Part shown: positions 18,018-28,131 of the stretch, one piece after another
Position numbering within the stretch: position 1 is the first letter of the stretch
Layout of the letters: each line of letters opens with the position of its first letter
Origin: Anaerolineae bacterium
GTDB lineage: Bacteria; Chloroflexota; Anaerolineae; Anaerolineales; Anaerolineaceae
Reading direction: 5' to 3'
NCBI GenBank assembly: GCA_013178095.1
Contig: JABLXK010000007.1
Coordinates: 1 to 64,000 of the forward strand
DNA: 64,000 bases
Notes under the pieces: model-generated
Databases searched by the model: none
What the model saw: the letters and a program-made list of their open reading frames with translations, nothing else
What the model was told of the DNA's origin: nothing
Translations under genes and position numbers: made by a program

Positions 18018-19445
18018 TTATATGTAGAAATCCACCGCTTTATCCAACGCGTAATCCAGGGTGGAGTGGATGATCTCCGCGAAGGTTGGGTGGGCATGGA
18101 TGATCTCGCTGACTTCGCGAATGTCGGTCTTGAGCGCGATCATGTTGGCAACTTCCTGCATGATCTCGGAAACATTCTGGCCGATGGCCTGGGCCGCCAG
18201 GATGCGGTTGTCTTTCAACCACATCTTGATGAAACCATCCTTGTAGTCCTCAATACCCGCCCGCAGGTTGATGGCAAAGGGCACCTTCACGACTCTTATG
18301 CCTTCCAGGTCTTGCGGGACCATGCCGACGGAAACGATCTCCGGCAAGGTATAGATCACCGCCGGGATGACAGAGTAGTCCATCCTGCGCAGTTCCGCAT
18401 CACTTTTTGCCATGATATTCTCGGCGGCGATGACGCCCTGCTGAATGCCGACATGCGCCAGGATGGAGCGGCCGGTGGCGTCGCCCACCGCCCAAATGCC
18501 GGGCACGTTAGTACGCTGGTAATCGTCCACTTCCACGCCCTTGCGGCTGTATTTCAGGCCCAATTTTTGATAAGTCTCGTCGTGCACGACTGCCTGGCGC
18601 CCGATAGCTACCAGCGTCATGGGAGCGTCGATCTTGACCATTTTGCCGCTGCGCACGTCTTCAGCTTCGATCACGCCGTTTTTCAGGGACACACATTTAT
18701 GCGCGGTGAGAATGCGCACGCCGCGTCCTTCCAGAATACGGGTGATTTCTTTGGAAACATCCTCGTCCATCTGCGCCAGCACGCGGTCGAGAAATTCAAC
18801 GATAGTGACCTTGCTTCCCAGGCTGGAAAAAATGGTGGCGAACTCCAGCCCGATCACTCCGCCTCCGATGATGGTCAGCGACTTAGGCAGCTCGTTAATA
18901 CTGATCAGGCGGTTGCTGCTCACAACGGATGGATCAGAGGCATCGATGAAGCCCGGAATGAGCGGCTGCGAGCCGGTGGAAATGATGATGTGATCGGCGC
19001 TGAGTTCGACTTCGCCGCCGTCATAGTGCATGGTCTTGCCGTCCGGATCGAGCTTTCCTTTGCGTACACGTATCCTTCCCGGAGCCACGATCTCGCCTTC
19101 TCCCTGGTAAATATCCACGTGATAATGCTGCAAGAGGTCCGTGACGAAATTACGCGTGTTGAGGATGACCTTGTTGCGGCGATCCGCGATTGCCGGGAAA
19201 TCAACTTTTACATTTTGCACTTCGATGCCGTAATGCCCGCTTTCCGCGACGGTCTTGGCCACTTTGGCCGACTCGATCATGGCTTTGCTGGGCGTGCAGC
19301 CCCAATTGGTGCAAATGCCGCCGATAAAATCACGTTCGACCAGGGCGACCTTGCCGCCCAATTCTGAGATGCGGACGGCGGCGGAATGTCCCGCCGGGCC
19401 TCCTCCCATCACAATTGCTGTATATTCACTCATTCCTGCTCCCAT
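18018..19445 (-). CDS. lpdA: Dihydrolipoyl dehydrogenase
   Basis: GGICTNWGCTPSKAMIES redox disulfide, Rossmann motifs, C-terminal HAHPTFAEIIHSTLDYA. Confidence 0.9.
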   Translation of the reverse strand: MGAGMSEYTAIVMGGGPAGHSAAVRISELGGKVALVERDFIGGICTNWGCTPSKAMIESAKVAKTVAESGHYGIEVQNVKVDFPAIADRRNKVILNTRNFVTDLLQHYHVDIYQGEGEIVAPGRIRVRKGKLDPDGKTMHYDGGEVELSADHIIISTGSQPLIPGFIDASDPSVVSSNRLISINELPKSLTIIGGGVIGLEFATIFSSLGSKVTIVEFLDRVLAQMDEDVSKEITRILEGRGVRILTAHKCVSLKNGVIEAEDVRSGKMVKIDAPMTLVAIGRQAVVHDETYQKLGLKYSRKGVEVDDYQRTNVPGIWAVGDATGRSILAHVGIQQGVIAAENIMAKSDAELRRMDYSVIPAVIYTLPEIVSVGMVPQDLEGIRVVKVPFAINLRAGIEDYKDGFIKMWLKDNRILAAQAIGQNVSEIMQEVANMIALKTDIREVSEIIHAHPTFAEIIHSTLDYALDKAVDFYI

Positions 19446-19556
19446 AATTAATTCGATAAATAAGACTAAATTGATATTAATTCTTGGGGAAATAGCTGAA
19501 TATTAGCAAATTCTAAGAAATCCAACGATTGTCGTGAGATTTTTGATTATCGCCGC

Positions 19557-22148
19557 TCAGGGTTTATAGACCCGCACGCAATTGCGCCCATCGCCTTTTG
19601 CCTGGTACAAAGCCTTGTCGGCTTTACTAATCAGATCCGTCAAGGATTCATCTTTATTTTCCAGGCCGGCAACGCCGATACTCACGGTAATGCGCACCTC
19701 GCCCTGCTCGGTAGCCAGATGCTTCCCGGAGATCGCTTTGCGAATTCGCTCCGCAGCCACGAGAGCCTTGGATTGCGAAGTCTCCGGGAGGAGCACCACA
19801 AATTCCTCCCCGCCAAAGCGGCACAAGATATCCATCTTGCGCAATTGGGAAGCGCAGGCCTGTGCCATCATGATCAAGGTTTGATCCCCAATGACATGGC
19901 CGAAGTGGTCGTTGATCAATTTAAAATGATCGATGTCCAACATGATCAACGCCAGGTCGCTCCCGTAACGCACGGCGCGCGCCAATTCCTTTTCGCTGTG
20001 CGAGAAAAAATAGCGGCGGTTGAAAACACCGGTCAGGCTGTCGGTGATGGCCATTTGCTGCACCTGTTCAAACAAGCGCGCGTTATCCATAACGATCGTA
20101 GCTTGATTGGCGATAGTTTCCACTAGGCGTATTTGATCCTGGTTGTACGCATTCGGCCTGGATTCTTCCACGAACATGGCCCCTAGAACTTTATCGCGAA
20201 GGATCAATGGAATCCCCAAAATACTGCGCGGGTCATGGCCAGGTATTAAAAGCATATCTTTTCGAGGAAATTCCGAATCGGGGGAATGTGTATCCGGTAG
20301 ATAGACCTTCTTGCATTGTTCCACGACATAACGGGTCAGGGATGGGCGGTCTTTCATGGAAACCGGGCCGAAATCGATTTGTTTACCATCATGCTCGAAC
20401 ATGGTATAAACAGCATTTTCTTCAGCATCATCCAACATGGCAATAAAAAACACCTCGATCGGCAAGACACGCTTCAATTGGTTAAAAAGCGTCACCACAG
20501 TTTTATCCAGTCCTGATCCGGAAGTGACCGCCAGGCCAACTTCATACAGGATTGACATCTCCTGAGCGCTCTCGGAAATTTCCTTGAAATATTGCGCATT
20601 CATAATGGCAACCGCAGCCTGGTTGGCGAATGCTTCCAATCGTGAAATATGTTCTTCCCGAAAATAATTGGGGCGTTCCGCATCCAGGCTGATGAATCCC
20701 AGTAATTGATCTTTGGCAATAATTGGCGCCCCGATATACGACTTTATCCAAGCAGAGCCTTGCATTTCAGTCGCCCAATTGGGGTCATTCCGGGTATCCG
20801 AGCAAAAAGCGGCTTTTCTCGTCTTGGCCATGCGGCGGAAGTTGGGTATTTCTCCCAGCTTAAATTTGATCGCCTTGATATCCTCTTCCGTGCCATATTT
20901 TTCATACCCTTTGATCTTTTCAAAACGCACGATTTTATTCACGTCCACCAGGGCAATGTTAGCCGCATCGTGCGGGACAACGCTGCCCACATTTTCCAGG
21001 ATATTCTCCAGTACATCATCCAGGTCCAGTGAGCTGTTGATGTCAGCAGCGGTGTTGGCCAAGGCCTGCGCCAGGATGCGCTGCTCGGATTGCTCAATTT
21101 CGGCCAGCTTCCTTTTGGTGATATCAAAAATTACTACGATTTCACCGATTTCTTTTTTTTGATCATCACGAATAGTGGTAACGTTGACACCCAAAAATCG
21201 AGGGGGATGATCAGATACTTGTATCTCAGTTGAGTAGTCGGTTTTTCCTTTCAGCCCGTCAATGATATCGGAATAGTCCTTTAAAGCCTCGCGCAGCGTT
21301 AATCCCAACAGGGAATCGCGTTTTTTCACGCCAATCAATGCAGCAGCGGCGGGATTTATGTCAACAATAATATTGTCGGGATCCAGTACGATGACCCCAT
21401 CGTGCATATTATCAATTAATATATCGCGCGCCAGGGGAACAATATTGAATAGCCGCATCTGGAAGATATTCCAGAACAACAGAAAAGCAATGAAAGTAAA
21501 AGAGAGCGGTGTGATATCCAGTCCCTCGATGGGGAATAAACCTGTGATGTACCAGACATTGGCAGACCAACCGATGAGTAGACCGGCAAAGATGATGTAA
21601 ACCTGGCGGCGTTTATTCCGCGTAAATTTCAGTAAAGACTTGATCAGCCAATAGGTCCCCAAAAACAGCATGAGGTAACTATAGGCAATGTGCACGTAAA
21701 ACCAGGGGCCATGTTCGTATTTCGTGATATGCAATATACCCGGAAGGATGGAAACGTTAGACCAAAGCAAGTGATGGTGTTCATTGGTAATGGCCATTCC
21801 GAGCGTGATCAAAGGAATGACCATGATCAACAATCTAAATTTTTCTTTAAGCTTATTCTGCTGCGCAAAATCAGCCGCAAAAAAGAGCCAAAGAGGGGGC
21901 AATGCCACAATTCCGATATATTGCCACTTAGACCAAAATAATCTTTCTGAAAGGTTAGGTGCCCCCGCTTCGAATATCGATGCAAAACTCCATACGCAAA
22001 GCGACATCAACATTAACGCAAATGAAACGTTGCCCGGATTCGCGCGCCGATTCCAGGCTAAGGCCGCGGTCACAAACGAAAGGATAGCCGCTGCCACGTA
22101 CGCAAATGCAAATTCAGGGAATACGTATCCGCTCATTTGCCCATTCAC
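19557..22148 (-). CDS. Diguanylate cyclase: N-terminal 7TM, PAS, two GAF, GGDEF
   Basis: 7TM N-terminal region, PAS (ILIDNMHDGVIVLDPDN), GAF-like modules, RKMDILCRFGGEEFVVLLPE. Confidence 0.9.
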   Translation of the reverse strand: MNGQMSGYVFPEFAFAYVAAAILSFVTAALAWNRRANPGNVSFALMLMSLCVWSFASIFEAGAPNLSERLFWSKWQYIGIVALPPLWLFFAADFAQQNKLKEKFRLLIMVIPLITLGMAITNEHHHLLWSNVSILPGILHITKYEHGPWFYVHIAYSYLMLFLGTYWLIKSLLKFTRNKRRQVYIIFAGLLIGWSANVWYITGLFPIEGLDITPLSFTFIAFLLFWNIFQMRLFNIVPLARDILIDNMHDGVIVLDPDNIIVDINPAAAALIGVKKRDSLLGLTLREALKDYSDIIDGLKGKTDYSTEIQVSDHPPRFLGVNVTTIRDDQKKEIGEIVVIFDITKRKLAEIEQSEQRILAQALANTAADINSSLDLDDVLENILENVGSVVPHDAANIALVDVNKIVRFEKIKGYEKYGTEEDIKAIKFKLGEIPNFRRMAKTRKAAFCSDTRNDPNWATEMQGSAWIKSYIGAPIIAKDQLLGFISLDAERPNYFREEHISRLEAFANQAAVAIMNAQYFKEISESAQEMSILYEVGLAVTSGSGLDKTVVTLFNQLKRVLPIEVFFIAMLDDAEENAVYTMFEHDGKQIDFGPVSMKDRPSLTRYVVEQCKKVYLPDTHSPDSEFPRKDMLLIPGHDPRSILGIPLILRDKVLGAMFVEESRPNAYNQDQIRLVETIANQATIVMDNARLFEQVQQMAITDSLTGVFNRRYFFSHSEKELARAVRYGSDLALIMLDIDHFKLINDHFGHVIGDQTLIMMAQACASQLRKMDILCRFGGEEFVVLLPETSQSKALVAAERIRKAISGKHLATEQGEVRITVSIGVAGLENKDESLTDLISKADKALYQAKGDGRNCVRVYKP

Positions 22149-22242
22149 TCTTAAATCATACCATTCATTTTACATTACCGTTCTACAGTAACGATAATGC
22201 CTCTTCCAATCATCAATCATTCAGTACATCTGACTGATTCTT

Positions 22243-23850
22243 TCAACTCGAAAATACACAATCTTTTCCGGATTGTTTGGCATGGTAGAGAGCGGCGTCC
22301 GCGGCGCCGAGCAAATCATCGTTTGTCTTGCCATCTTTAGGATAGGTAGACAAACCGATTGATACAGTAACGGGTAAATCGAGACCGGGAATTGAAAACT
22401 TCAAGTCGTGGATTTCCTGACACAAAATTTCAGCGCGCTGGCGCGCGTCTTCATTATCCATTCCGGGCAGGATCAAGACAAACTCATCTCCGCCATAGCG
22501 GCTGACGCAATCGTTCTCGCGTGTTTTGTCCTTCAGAAAACGCCCCAATTCAATGACGACTACATCTCCGGCTTTATGACCAAAAGTATCATTAATGATC
22601 TTAAAATCATCCACGTCCAACATCATCAGACTTAAGCAGGTTTGATTAATTTGCGCCTTGGATACCTCGTGTTTCAATACCTCTTCCAGGTAACCCCGGT
22701 TATAAACCCCGGTCAGAGTATCGCGTTTGATTTGTTCACGCAGCTGATCCTCAAGTTTGGAGATGTCATCCAATTGGGTTCCCAGCGCTTGGTTGATCCG
22801 GCGTAATTCATCCTCGGCGTTTTTTCGTAACGTAATATCTTCGCAAATCGCCACCCATCCCAAAAAAAGGCTGCGTTCGTTGCGCAATGGAGAAACGCAG
22901 ATGTTCAGCCAAACCGCGGAATTGTGCGGAGAAATGGCCTCAAACCGGTTTGCTTTTTCTTTATTAAAAAAGGGCTGAATCATCCGCAAGAAATCTTCGT
23001 GGTTTTTTTGAGGATGGTCAATCAATTGCGGGAACTCAAGCTGTAAAAGTCTGGCCGCCGCGGGATTCAGATCGATAATCCTCATTTTTTCATCGAAGAT
23101 CACTACACCTTCGTCAATATTTTTAATAATCAGTTCGTGGGCAACCGGGATGTAATCCATTAAATTCCCCCTGGCGATCCCGATCAACAAGAATAATTCG
23201 GTGAACACAAAACTGATCGAGATCAGCTCAAGCCCGGGGAAAGGATTGGGTTTCAATAAATATAAAAATGTACCCACCCATGGCATGATTGAAGCTAACA
23301 GCAGCGTCAGGTTTTGGATTCGATAGATCTTTTGGCTCTTAACAGCCGAAACAGCCAGCAAAGCCGTGGAGAAAGAAACCAGTATGTAAATATAGGTAAG
23401 ACCTATCCAAAAAGCCGGACCATGTTGATAGATCAGGCTGTTGGTGCCGGAAGGCCCGGAGGCAAAACCGCTCCAGATCAGATGATGGGATTCATTGGTA
23501 GCGGCCAGGCTCACAATCACCGCGGGAATTAAAAAAAGCCCGGTAACGCTGATTGGCTGGATCCTTTCGACCCTGCCGGAAAATTTTAACGCGAATAGCA
23601 GCAGAAAGACCGGTGATGATTGGGCGCCGACGTAAACGATCTTGGAAAATAATATTTTCAAATCCCGCCCCACCGCCGCGCTTTCCAGTCCGTTGCCGAA
23701 AGCCCATTCAGAAACCGCCAGGAAAAGCAGGAAAAGAGCAATTCCGCCCCTGACCGACCGGCGCTGCCATACCAGGATTGTGGTCACAATAGAAATACCA
23801 GCAGCAATGAACTGGGCCAGCGCATAAGGGGTTAAAATAAAGTCGGTCAT
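22243..23850 (-). CDS. Diguanylate cyclase: 7TM, PAS, GGDEF
   Basis: 7TM N-terminus, PAS, RENDCVSRYGGDEFVLILPG. Confidence 0.9.
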   Translation of the reverse strand: MTDFILTPYALAQFIAAGISIVTTILVWQRRSVRGGIALFLLFLAVSEWAFGNGLESAAVGRDLKILFSKIVYVGAQSSPVFLLLFALKFSGRVERIQPISVTGLFLIPAVIVSLAATNESHHLIWSGFASGPSGTNSLIYQHGPAFWIGLTYIYILVSFSTALLAVSAVKSQKIYRIQNLTLLLASIMPWVGTFLYLLKPNPFPGLELISISFVFTELFLLIGIARGNLMDYIPVAHELIIKNIDEGVVIFDEKMRIIDLNPAAARLLQLEFPQLIDHPQKNHEDFLRMIQPFFNKEKANRFEAISPHNSAVWLNICVSPLRNERSLFLGWVAICEDITLRKNAEDELRRINQALGTQLDDISKLEDQLREQIKRDTLTGVYNRGYLEEVLKHEVSKAQINQTCLSLMMLDVDDFKIINDTFGHKAGDVVVIELGRFLKDKTRENDCVSRYGGDEFVLILPGMDNEDARQRAEILCQEIHDLKFSIPGLDLPVTVSIGLSTYPKDGKTNDDLLGAADAALYHAKQSGKDCVFSS

Positions 23851-24007
23851 CGCATCAGGTAATTCTATTTACAATGTGTTTTGATAATTATAGACAATTT
23901 TTAATTGAGACAGCATGAAAATCGGCGTATTAATTCAATACGTTTTCATTGATTATCGCTCAAATAATCCTGCTTTCGAAAAATCTAAATACTTGTTGAG
24001 AATATAA

Positions 24008-24520
24008 ATGAAAAAAAATAAATGGTTCTGGGTATGGGATGATGAAAAAGAAGAAGCCTGGTTGAGAGAGATGGCGCTGCAAGGGTTTCAATTGGAAGCA
24101 ATATATCCTCCTTGCATTTATATCTTTAAGTCCATTCAACCGAGTGATGTGTGTTTCCGCATGGATTTTTGGAACCAAAGCGGGCAGGGGTTGGAAAAAT
24201 ATTTGCAGCCCCGCACCGAAGCCGGCTGGGTTTTCATCAGCAAGCTGAATGGCTGGCATTATTTTTGCAAACCTGCGGAGGACGGTAAAATGCCGCATTT
24301 CGCGGATATTGACCAAAATAAAGCGCAGAAATTCCAACGCCTGATGACTTTCCTGGTCGGTTTTCTTCCGGTAATGCTCTTATGGTTTCCCATCATCGAC
24401 AACCGTCTTTCATCGCCACTCTATGAATTCCTTGGAGCGGTATTTATTCTGTCGTTACTATTTTTTATCTTTGCCACATATAAAATATACCGCCGCATCA
24501 ATCAATTGCGGGAACTATAG
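24008..24520 (+). CDS. DUF2812-type membrane protein
   Basis: KWFWVWDDEKEEAWLREMALQGFQLEAI..., two C-terminal TM segments. Confidence 0.7.
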   Translation: MKKNKWFWVWDDEKEEAWLREMALQGFQLEAIYPPCIYIFKSIQPSDVCFRMDFWNQSGQGLEKYLQPRTEAGWVFISKLNGWHYFCKPAEDGKMPHFADIDQNKAQKFQRLMTFLVGFLPVMLLWFPIIDNRLSSPLYEFLGAVFILSLLFFIFATYKIYRRINQLREL

Positions 24521-24553
24521 AAAAACGCTTTGCCATGCATGAAATTGCCTTTA

Positions 24554-24584
24554 AACCGGCTTGAGACACAAGCCGGTTCTTTTT
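24554..24584 (+). terminator. Intrinsic terminator
   Basis: AACCGGCTTG-AGACA-CAAGCCGGTTCTTTTT. Confidence 0.85.
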
Positions 24585-24629
24585 ACGCAGCCGTTATATA
24601 ATGTTTATTATTCCGCAACGAGGCGCCTG

Positions 24630-25742
24630 ATGCAGATCAAGAAAGCAAGCACTCCTAAAGACCTGACCGAATTTATTAATCTGCCTTATCAGATTTATCG
24701 AAATGATCCCAACTGGATTCCCCCATTGCGCAGTGAAATGCGCGGGCAGTTTGATCCCCGACGCAATCCGCTGCTGGACCATTGCGAATATCAACTGTTT
24801 TTATTGATGGATGGCGATAAACCTGCCGGCCGGATCGCAGCCTTTATCGACACCCTGGCTGTGGATTATTGGAAAGAAAAAATCGGCTTGTTCGGTTACT
24901 ACGAATGCCCGCGGGACGAATCCTGCGCGAAAATGCTCCTGGATACCGCGGCGGAATGGCTGCGCGATAGGGAAATGAAAAGCATACGCGGACCCTGGAG
25001 TTTCGTCTCGCAGGAATGGGGTGCGGTTCTGGAAGGTTTTACCCCCGAACCAGTGGTCATGTCCCCCTACAATCCGCCGTATTACAACGATCACTTCGCA
25101 GCTTACGGATTGGCAAAAACGAAAGATCTGCTGGTTTACTATATTGACGCACGCGAGGGTTATCAGATCCCGGAGCGCATCCTGACCCTGACCGACAAGG
25201 TAGCCCAAACTTATGGTGTGCGCCTGCGTCCGCTGGACACAAAGAACTTTGACCGGGACGTGGAAACGGTGATCGCGCTATCCAACCAAAGCCTGGCGTT
25301 GAACTGGGGTTATTCCCCGGTGACCGAAGACGAGGTGCGCGCCATGGCGCATGATATGAAACCGATCATTCAACCCGAGGGGGTAATTTTTGCCGAGGAT
25401 AGCCAGGGCAGGGCGATCGGTTTTGCCATTGCACTGCCGGACGTTAACGCGCTGATCAAGGGATTGGACGGGCGCCTGTTTCCCTTTGGCTGGTGGAAAT
25501 TGCTGCGCGGATTGCCGCGCCTGAAACAATACCGCATGTTCGCGTTAGGCGTTATCCCTGAATATCACGGCAAGGCCATCGACAGCCTGATTTACCGCGC
25601 GTTGTATGAATCCCTGTTCAGCTCAGATTTACGTATGGAGATCAATTACGTTCTGGAAGACAATGGACCGATGAACAACGCCATCGTCAAGTTGGGCGCC
25701 AAACCGCTGCGCCGGTATCGTATTTACGAGATGGCAATCTGA
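24630..25742 (+). CDS. GNAT-like acetyltransferase-fold protein
   Basis: MQIKKASTPKDLTEFINLPYQIYRNDPNWIPPLRSEMR...; start moved to ATG 24630 (ORF track start overlaps terminator). Confidence 0.75.
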   Translation: MQIKKASTPKDLTEFINLPYQIYRNDPNWIPPLRSEMRGQFDPRRNPLLDHCEYQLFLLMDGDKPAGRIAAFIDTLAVDYWKEKIGLFGYYECPRDESCAKMLLDTAAEWLRDREMKSIRGPWSFVSQEWGAVLEGFTPEPVVMSPYNPPYYNDHFAAYGLAKTKDLLVYYIDAREGYQIPERILTLTDKVAQTYGVRLRPLDTKNFDRDVETVIALSNQSLALNWGYSPVTEDEVRAMAHDMKPIIQPEGVIFAEDSQGRAIGFAIALPDVNALIKGLDGRLFPFGWWKLLRGLPRLKQYRMFALGVIPEYHGKAIDSLIYRALYESLFSSDLRMEINYVLEDNGPMNNAIVKLGAKPLRRYRIYEMAI

Positions 25743-25776
25743 AAAAAGCGCGAGCAGAAATGCCCGCGCTGCTTAT

Positions 25777-26394
25777 CTACAAAAGTGACCCATCCTTTGG
25801 TTTGTCTTCCATTTTTCGCACCCACTCGGCTTTATTCATGCGCACGGGCTGATAAGCCGCGAATACGTCCAGCAGTGCGGCAGGGCTGCCGGCTTGCAGG
25901 ATCAGGTCGCGGTGCGGCTGGTAAATAAAATGATCTGCCACGGATTGGTCGAGAAATTCAAGCAGCCGATCATAGTAGTGGTTGATATTCAAAATACCGC
26001 AGGGTTTGACGTGGAGCCCGAGCTGCGACCAAGTCAGTACTTCAAAAAGCTCCTCCAGCGTGCCATAACCGCCAGGCAGAGCGATGAAGCCGTCAGCCAG
26101 CTCGGCCATCATGGCTTTGCGTTCGTGCATGGAGTTCACCACGCGCAATTCGGCCAACTCGCTGAAGGCCAATTCCTGATCTTGCAAGGCTTTGGGAATC
26201 ACGCCAATCACGCGCCCGCCGTTCTGCAAAGCCGAACGTGCGACCTGGCCCATCAAACCGACCCGCCCGCCGCCGTAAACCAGCGTCAAATCGCGCGCGG
26301 CGATCTCTTCGCCCAACACGCGCGCGGCTCGCATATACTCAGGATTATCACCTGAACTTGATCCGCAGTAAACGCAAATACTCTTTAGCTGCAT
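25777..26394 (-). CDS. LOG family (TIGR00730) cytokinin riboside 5'-monophosphate phosphoribohydrolase-like protein
   Basis: ICVYCGSSSGDNPEY, LVYGGGRVGLMG, MHERKAMM, ALPGGYGTLEELFEVLTW. Confidence 0.92.
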   Translation of the reverse strand: MQLKSICVYCGSSSGDNPEYMRAARVLGEEIAARDLTLVYGGGRVGLMGQVARSALQNGGRVIGVIPKALQDQELAFSELAELRVVNSMHERKAMMAELADGFIALPGGYGTLEELFEVLTWSQLGLHVKPCGILNINHYYDRLLEFLDQSVADHFIYQPHRDLILQAGSPAALLDVFAAYQPVRMNKAEWVRKMEDKPKDGSLL

Positions 26395-26410
26395 CTTTCC
26401 TCAATCGCTA

Positions 26411-27061
26411 TTATTTTTTCGGTTGATAAGCTCCATCCGGATTGATTCCCAGTGAGCCTGCGTCGAATGAGCGCTGATCGATTGGGTTCAGCCGGGCCAC
26501 CTGGGCAGGCGTGATCAGGGGAATCAGTTTCAATGTTTTTAAATAACTTTCCACCCAATCCACACCACCAGAAGAGAACATCCAGTTATGTCTGTCAAAA
26601 CGGCTCAAGTGGACTGGCCGCGTGTAATAGCGTAGCGTTCGCAGGCCATTCACATTAAAGAAATCTTCGAAGTACGAGATGACCAGTTCGCGCAGGTTGC
26701 GGTAAACCGGTTCACGGAAACGCAATCCACTGTAGTTGGATTTAGCCACCGCCCCCCAGCAGCCATCGATCCGGTACAAGGCCAACACGTGATCATCATC
26801 CATACCGGGATCAGGCTGCAAGTCGATAATCAACGGTGGAAAGCCGATGCGCCTCAGCGCAGTCACGGCAAACAAGCCGCCATCCAGACAGTGCGCTTCG
26901 CGCTGACGATAGACCTCGAGCGGAGAGCGGTTTTCGCTGCCCGAGGGGTAGCGGGTTTGGTCCAAAAACGCCTGGATCAGGGCAGGCGTTCGTAGACTTT
27001 CGAAGAACTCTTTTTCTGCTTTGGACAGGTGATTTTCAAGGCGCTGAAGTGCAGTTTCCAT
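26411..27061 (-). CDS. Transglutaminase-like / hypothetical protein
   Basis: CLDGGLFAVTALRRIGFPPLIIDLQPDPGMDDDHVLALYR Cys/Asp/His arrangement. Confidence 0.5.
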   Translation of the reverse strand: METALQRLENHLSKAEKEFFESLRTPALIQAFLDQTRYPSGSENRSPLEVYRQREAHCLDGGLFAVTALRRIGFPPLIIDLQPDPGMDDDHVLALYRIDGCWGAVAKSNYSGLRFREPVYRNLRELVISYFEDFFNVNGLRTLRYYTRPVHLSRFDRHNWMFSSGGVDWVESYLKTLKLIPLITPAQVARLNPIDQRSFDAGSLGINPDGAYQPKK

Positions 27062-27140
27062 TTTTCATCTATTTCCGACAGGAATTCAATGATTGAATCT
27101 TACCATTGCTGTACCTACGGCGCTACGAAAACTTTGCTTA

Positions 27141-27392
27141 TTAATCTTCGACTCTCTCGACCACGATCGAGCCGCTGCCCAATAGAGCGGCGATCGCCCC
27201 AATGGCCGCCAATTGCGGCGCAAGCAGCGCGCCCACTACACCGAAGGTGAGCGGGATATCGATCAGCGTGCGTCCTTCCTGGTTGCGGATGAGGATGCGG
27301 CGGATATTGCCGGCATGCACCAATTCTTTTATCTTCTCCAGCAATTCTTCCCCATTGACCTGAAATTCTTCGGTGTACGTTCTTTCAGGCAT
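27141..27392 (-). CDS. DUF4342-like protein
   Basis: EEFQVNGEELLEKIKELVHAGNIRRILIRNQEGRTLIDIPL... Confidence 0.7.
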   Translation of the reverse strand: MPERTYTEEFQVNGEELLEKIKELVHAGNIRRILIRNQEGRTLIDIPLTFGVVGALLAPQLAAIGAIAALLGSGSIVVERVED

Positions 27393-27411
27393 GTTTTCTC
27401 CTATTCTTTAA

Positions 27412-28131
27412 TTAATCAATTCGCAGGGTGATGGTCGGGTTGTCTTTTGTCAGGTACTGGCAGGATAATTCGCCACCGCAGAACTTCTTGATCAGCTCCA
27501 TCAACTCACCGCTGACCTGTTCAACCTCTGCAAGCGTGACAGGCGGCAGCCCATCCACATTGAACTCAATGACTTTTGTTGCGGGCAAAGTCATGGAGTG
27601 ATTGGCCTGGCGCCAGCTCCAGCGGCGGGTGAGCACCGTATCGCCTTCTACGAATACAAATTCATCAGGGTCCGGATGTTCATGATCTTGCGTGCCGAAG
27701 GGCACGAAATCCTCGCTGCCCCTGGCCGGGCGCAACGCGATATCGCCGGTGACATCATCAAACGCGTGCCCGCCAGTAGGGATCAGGTACCGCAGAGAAA
27801 TGATGTTGCCGATATCCACCAAAGCGTTGATGGCCGGCAATTCGTTGCCGCGAAGCACACGCCGCGACATAGCTTCGATGGAAGAGCGGTATTCACTGGG
27901 TTTAATACCAAGCGCGCGGAATGCTTCGCGCCAGGAATTGATCCTGGGTTCGGTGGCAATATCGTCAACATTCAGGCGCTGTTGAAGCGATTTTTCCTCG
28001 CTGCGCATCAACTGCACCAACTCAGAAGACGACTCGCCATTTTTAACGCCCACTGCCAGGACAACTCCGCGTACATAGGCCGGGAATTTTTCGAAAACTT
28101 CGGGTGAAATGGAGTATTGAATGGTTTTCAT
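27412..28131 (-). CDS. B3/B4 tRNA-binding domain protein (PheT B3/4-like, standalone)
   Basis: SWREAFRALGIKPSEYRSSIEAMSRRVLRGNELPAINALVDIGNIISLRYLIPTGGHAFDDVTGDIALR. Confidence 0.85.
   Translation of the reverse strand: MKTIQYSISPEVFEKFPAYVRGVVLAVGVKNGESSSELVQLMRSEEKSLQQRLNVDDIATEPRINSWREAFRALGIKPSEYRSSIEAMSRRVLRGNELPAINALVDIGNIISLRYLIPTGGHAFDDVTGDIALRPARGSEDFVPFGTQDHEHPDPDEFVFVEGDTVLTRRWSWRQANHSMTLPATKVIEFNVDGLPPVTLAEVEQVSGELMELIKKFCGGELSCQYLTKDNPTITLRID

Noticed and set aside
18066-19367. 433-aa plus-strand ORF
   Set aside because: Antisense shadow of dihydrolipoyl dehydrogenase.
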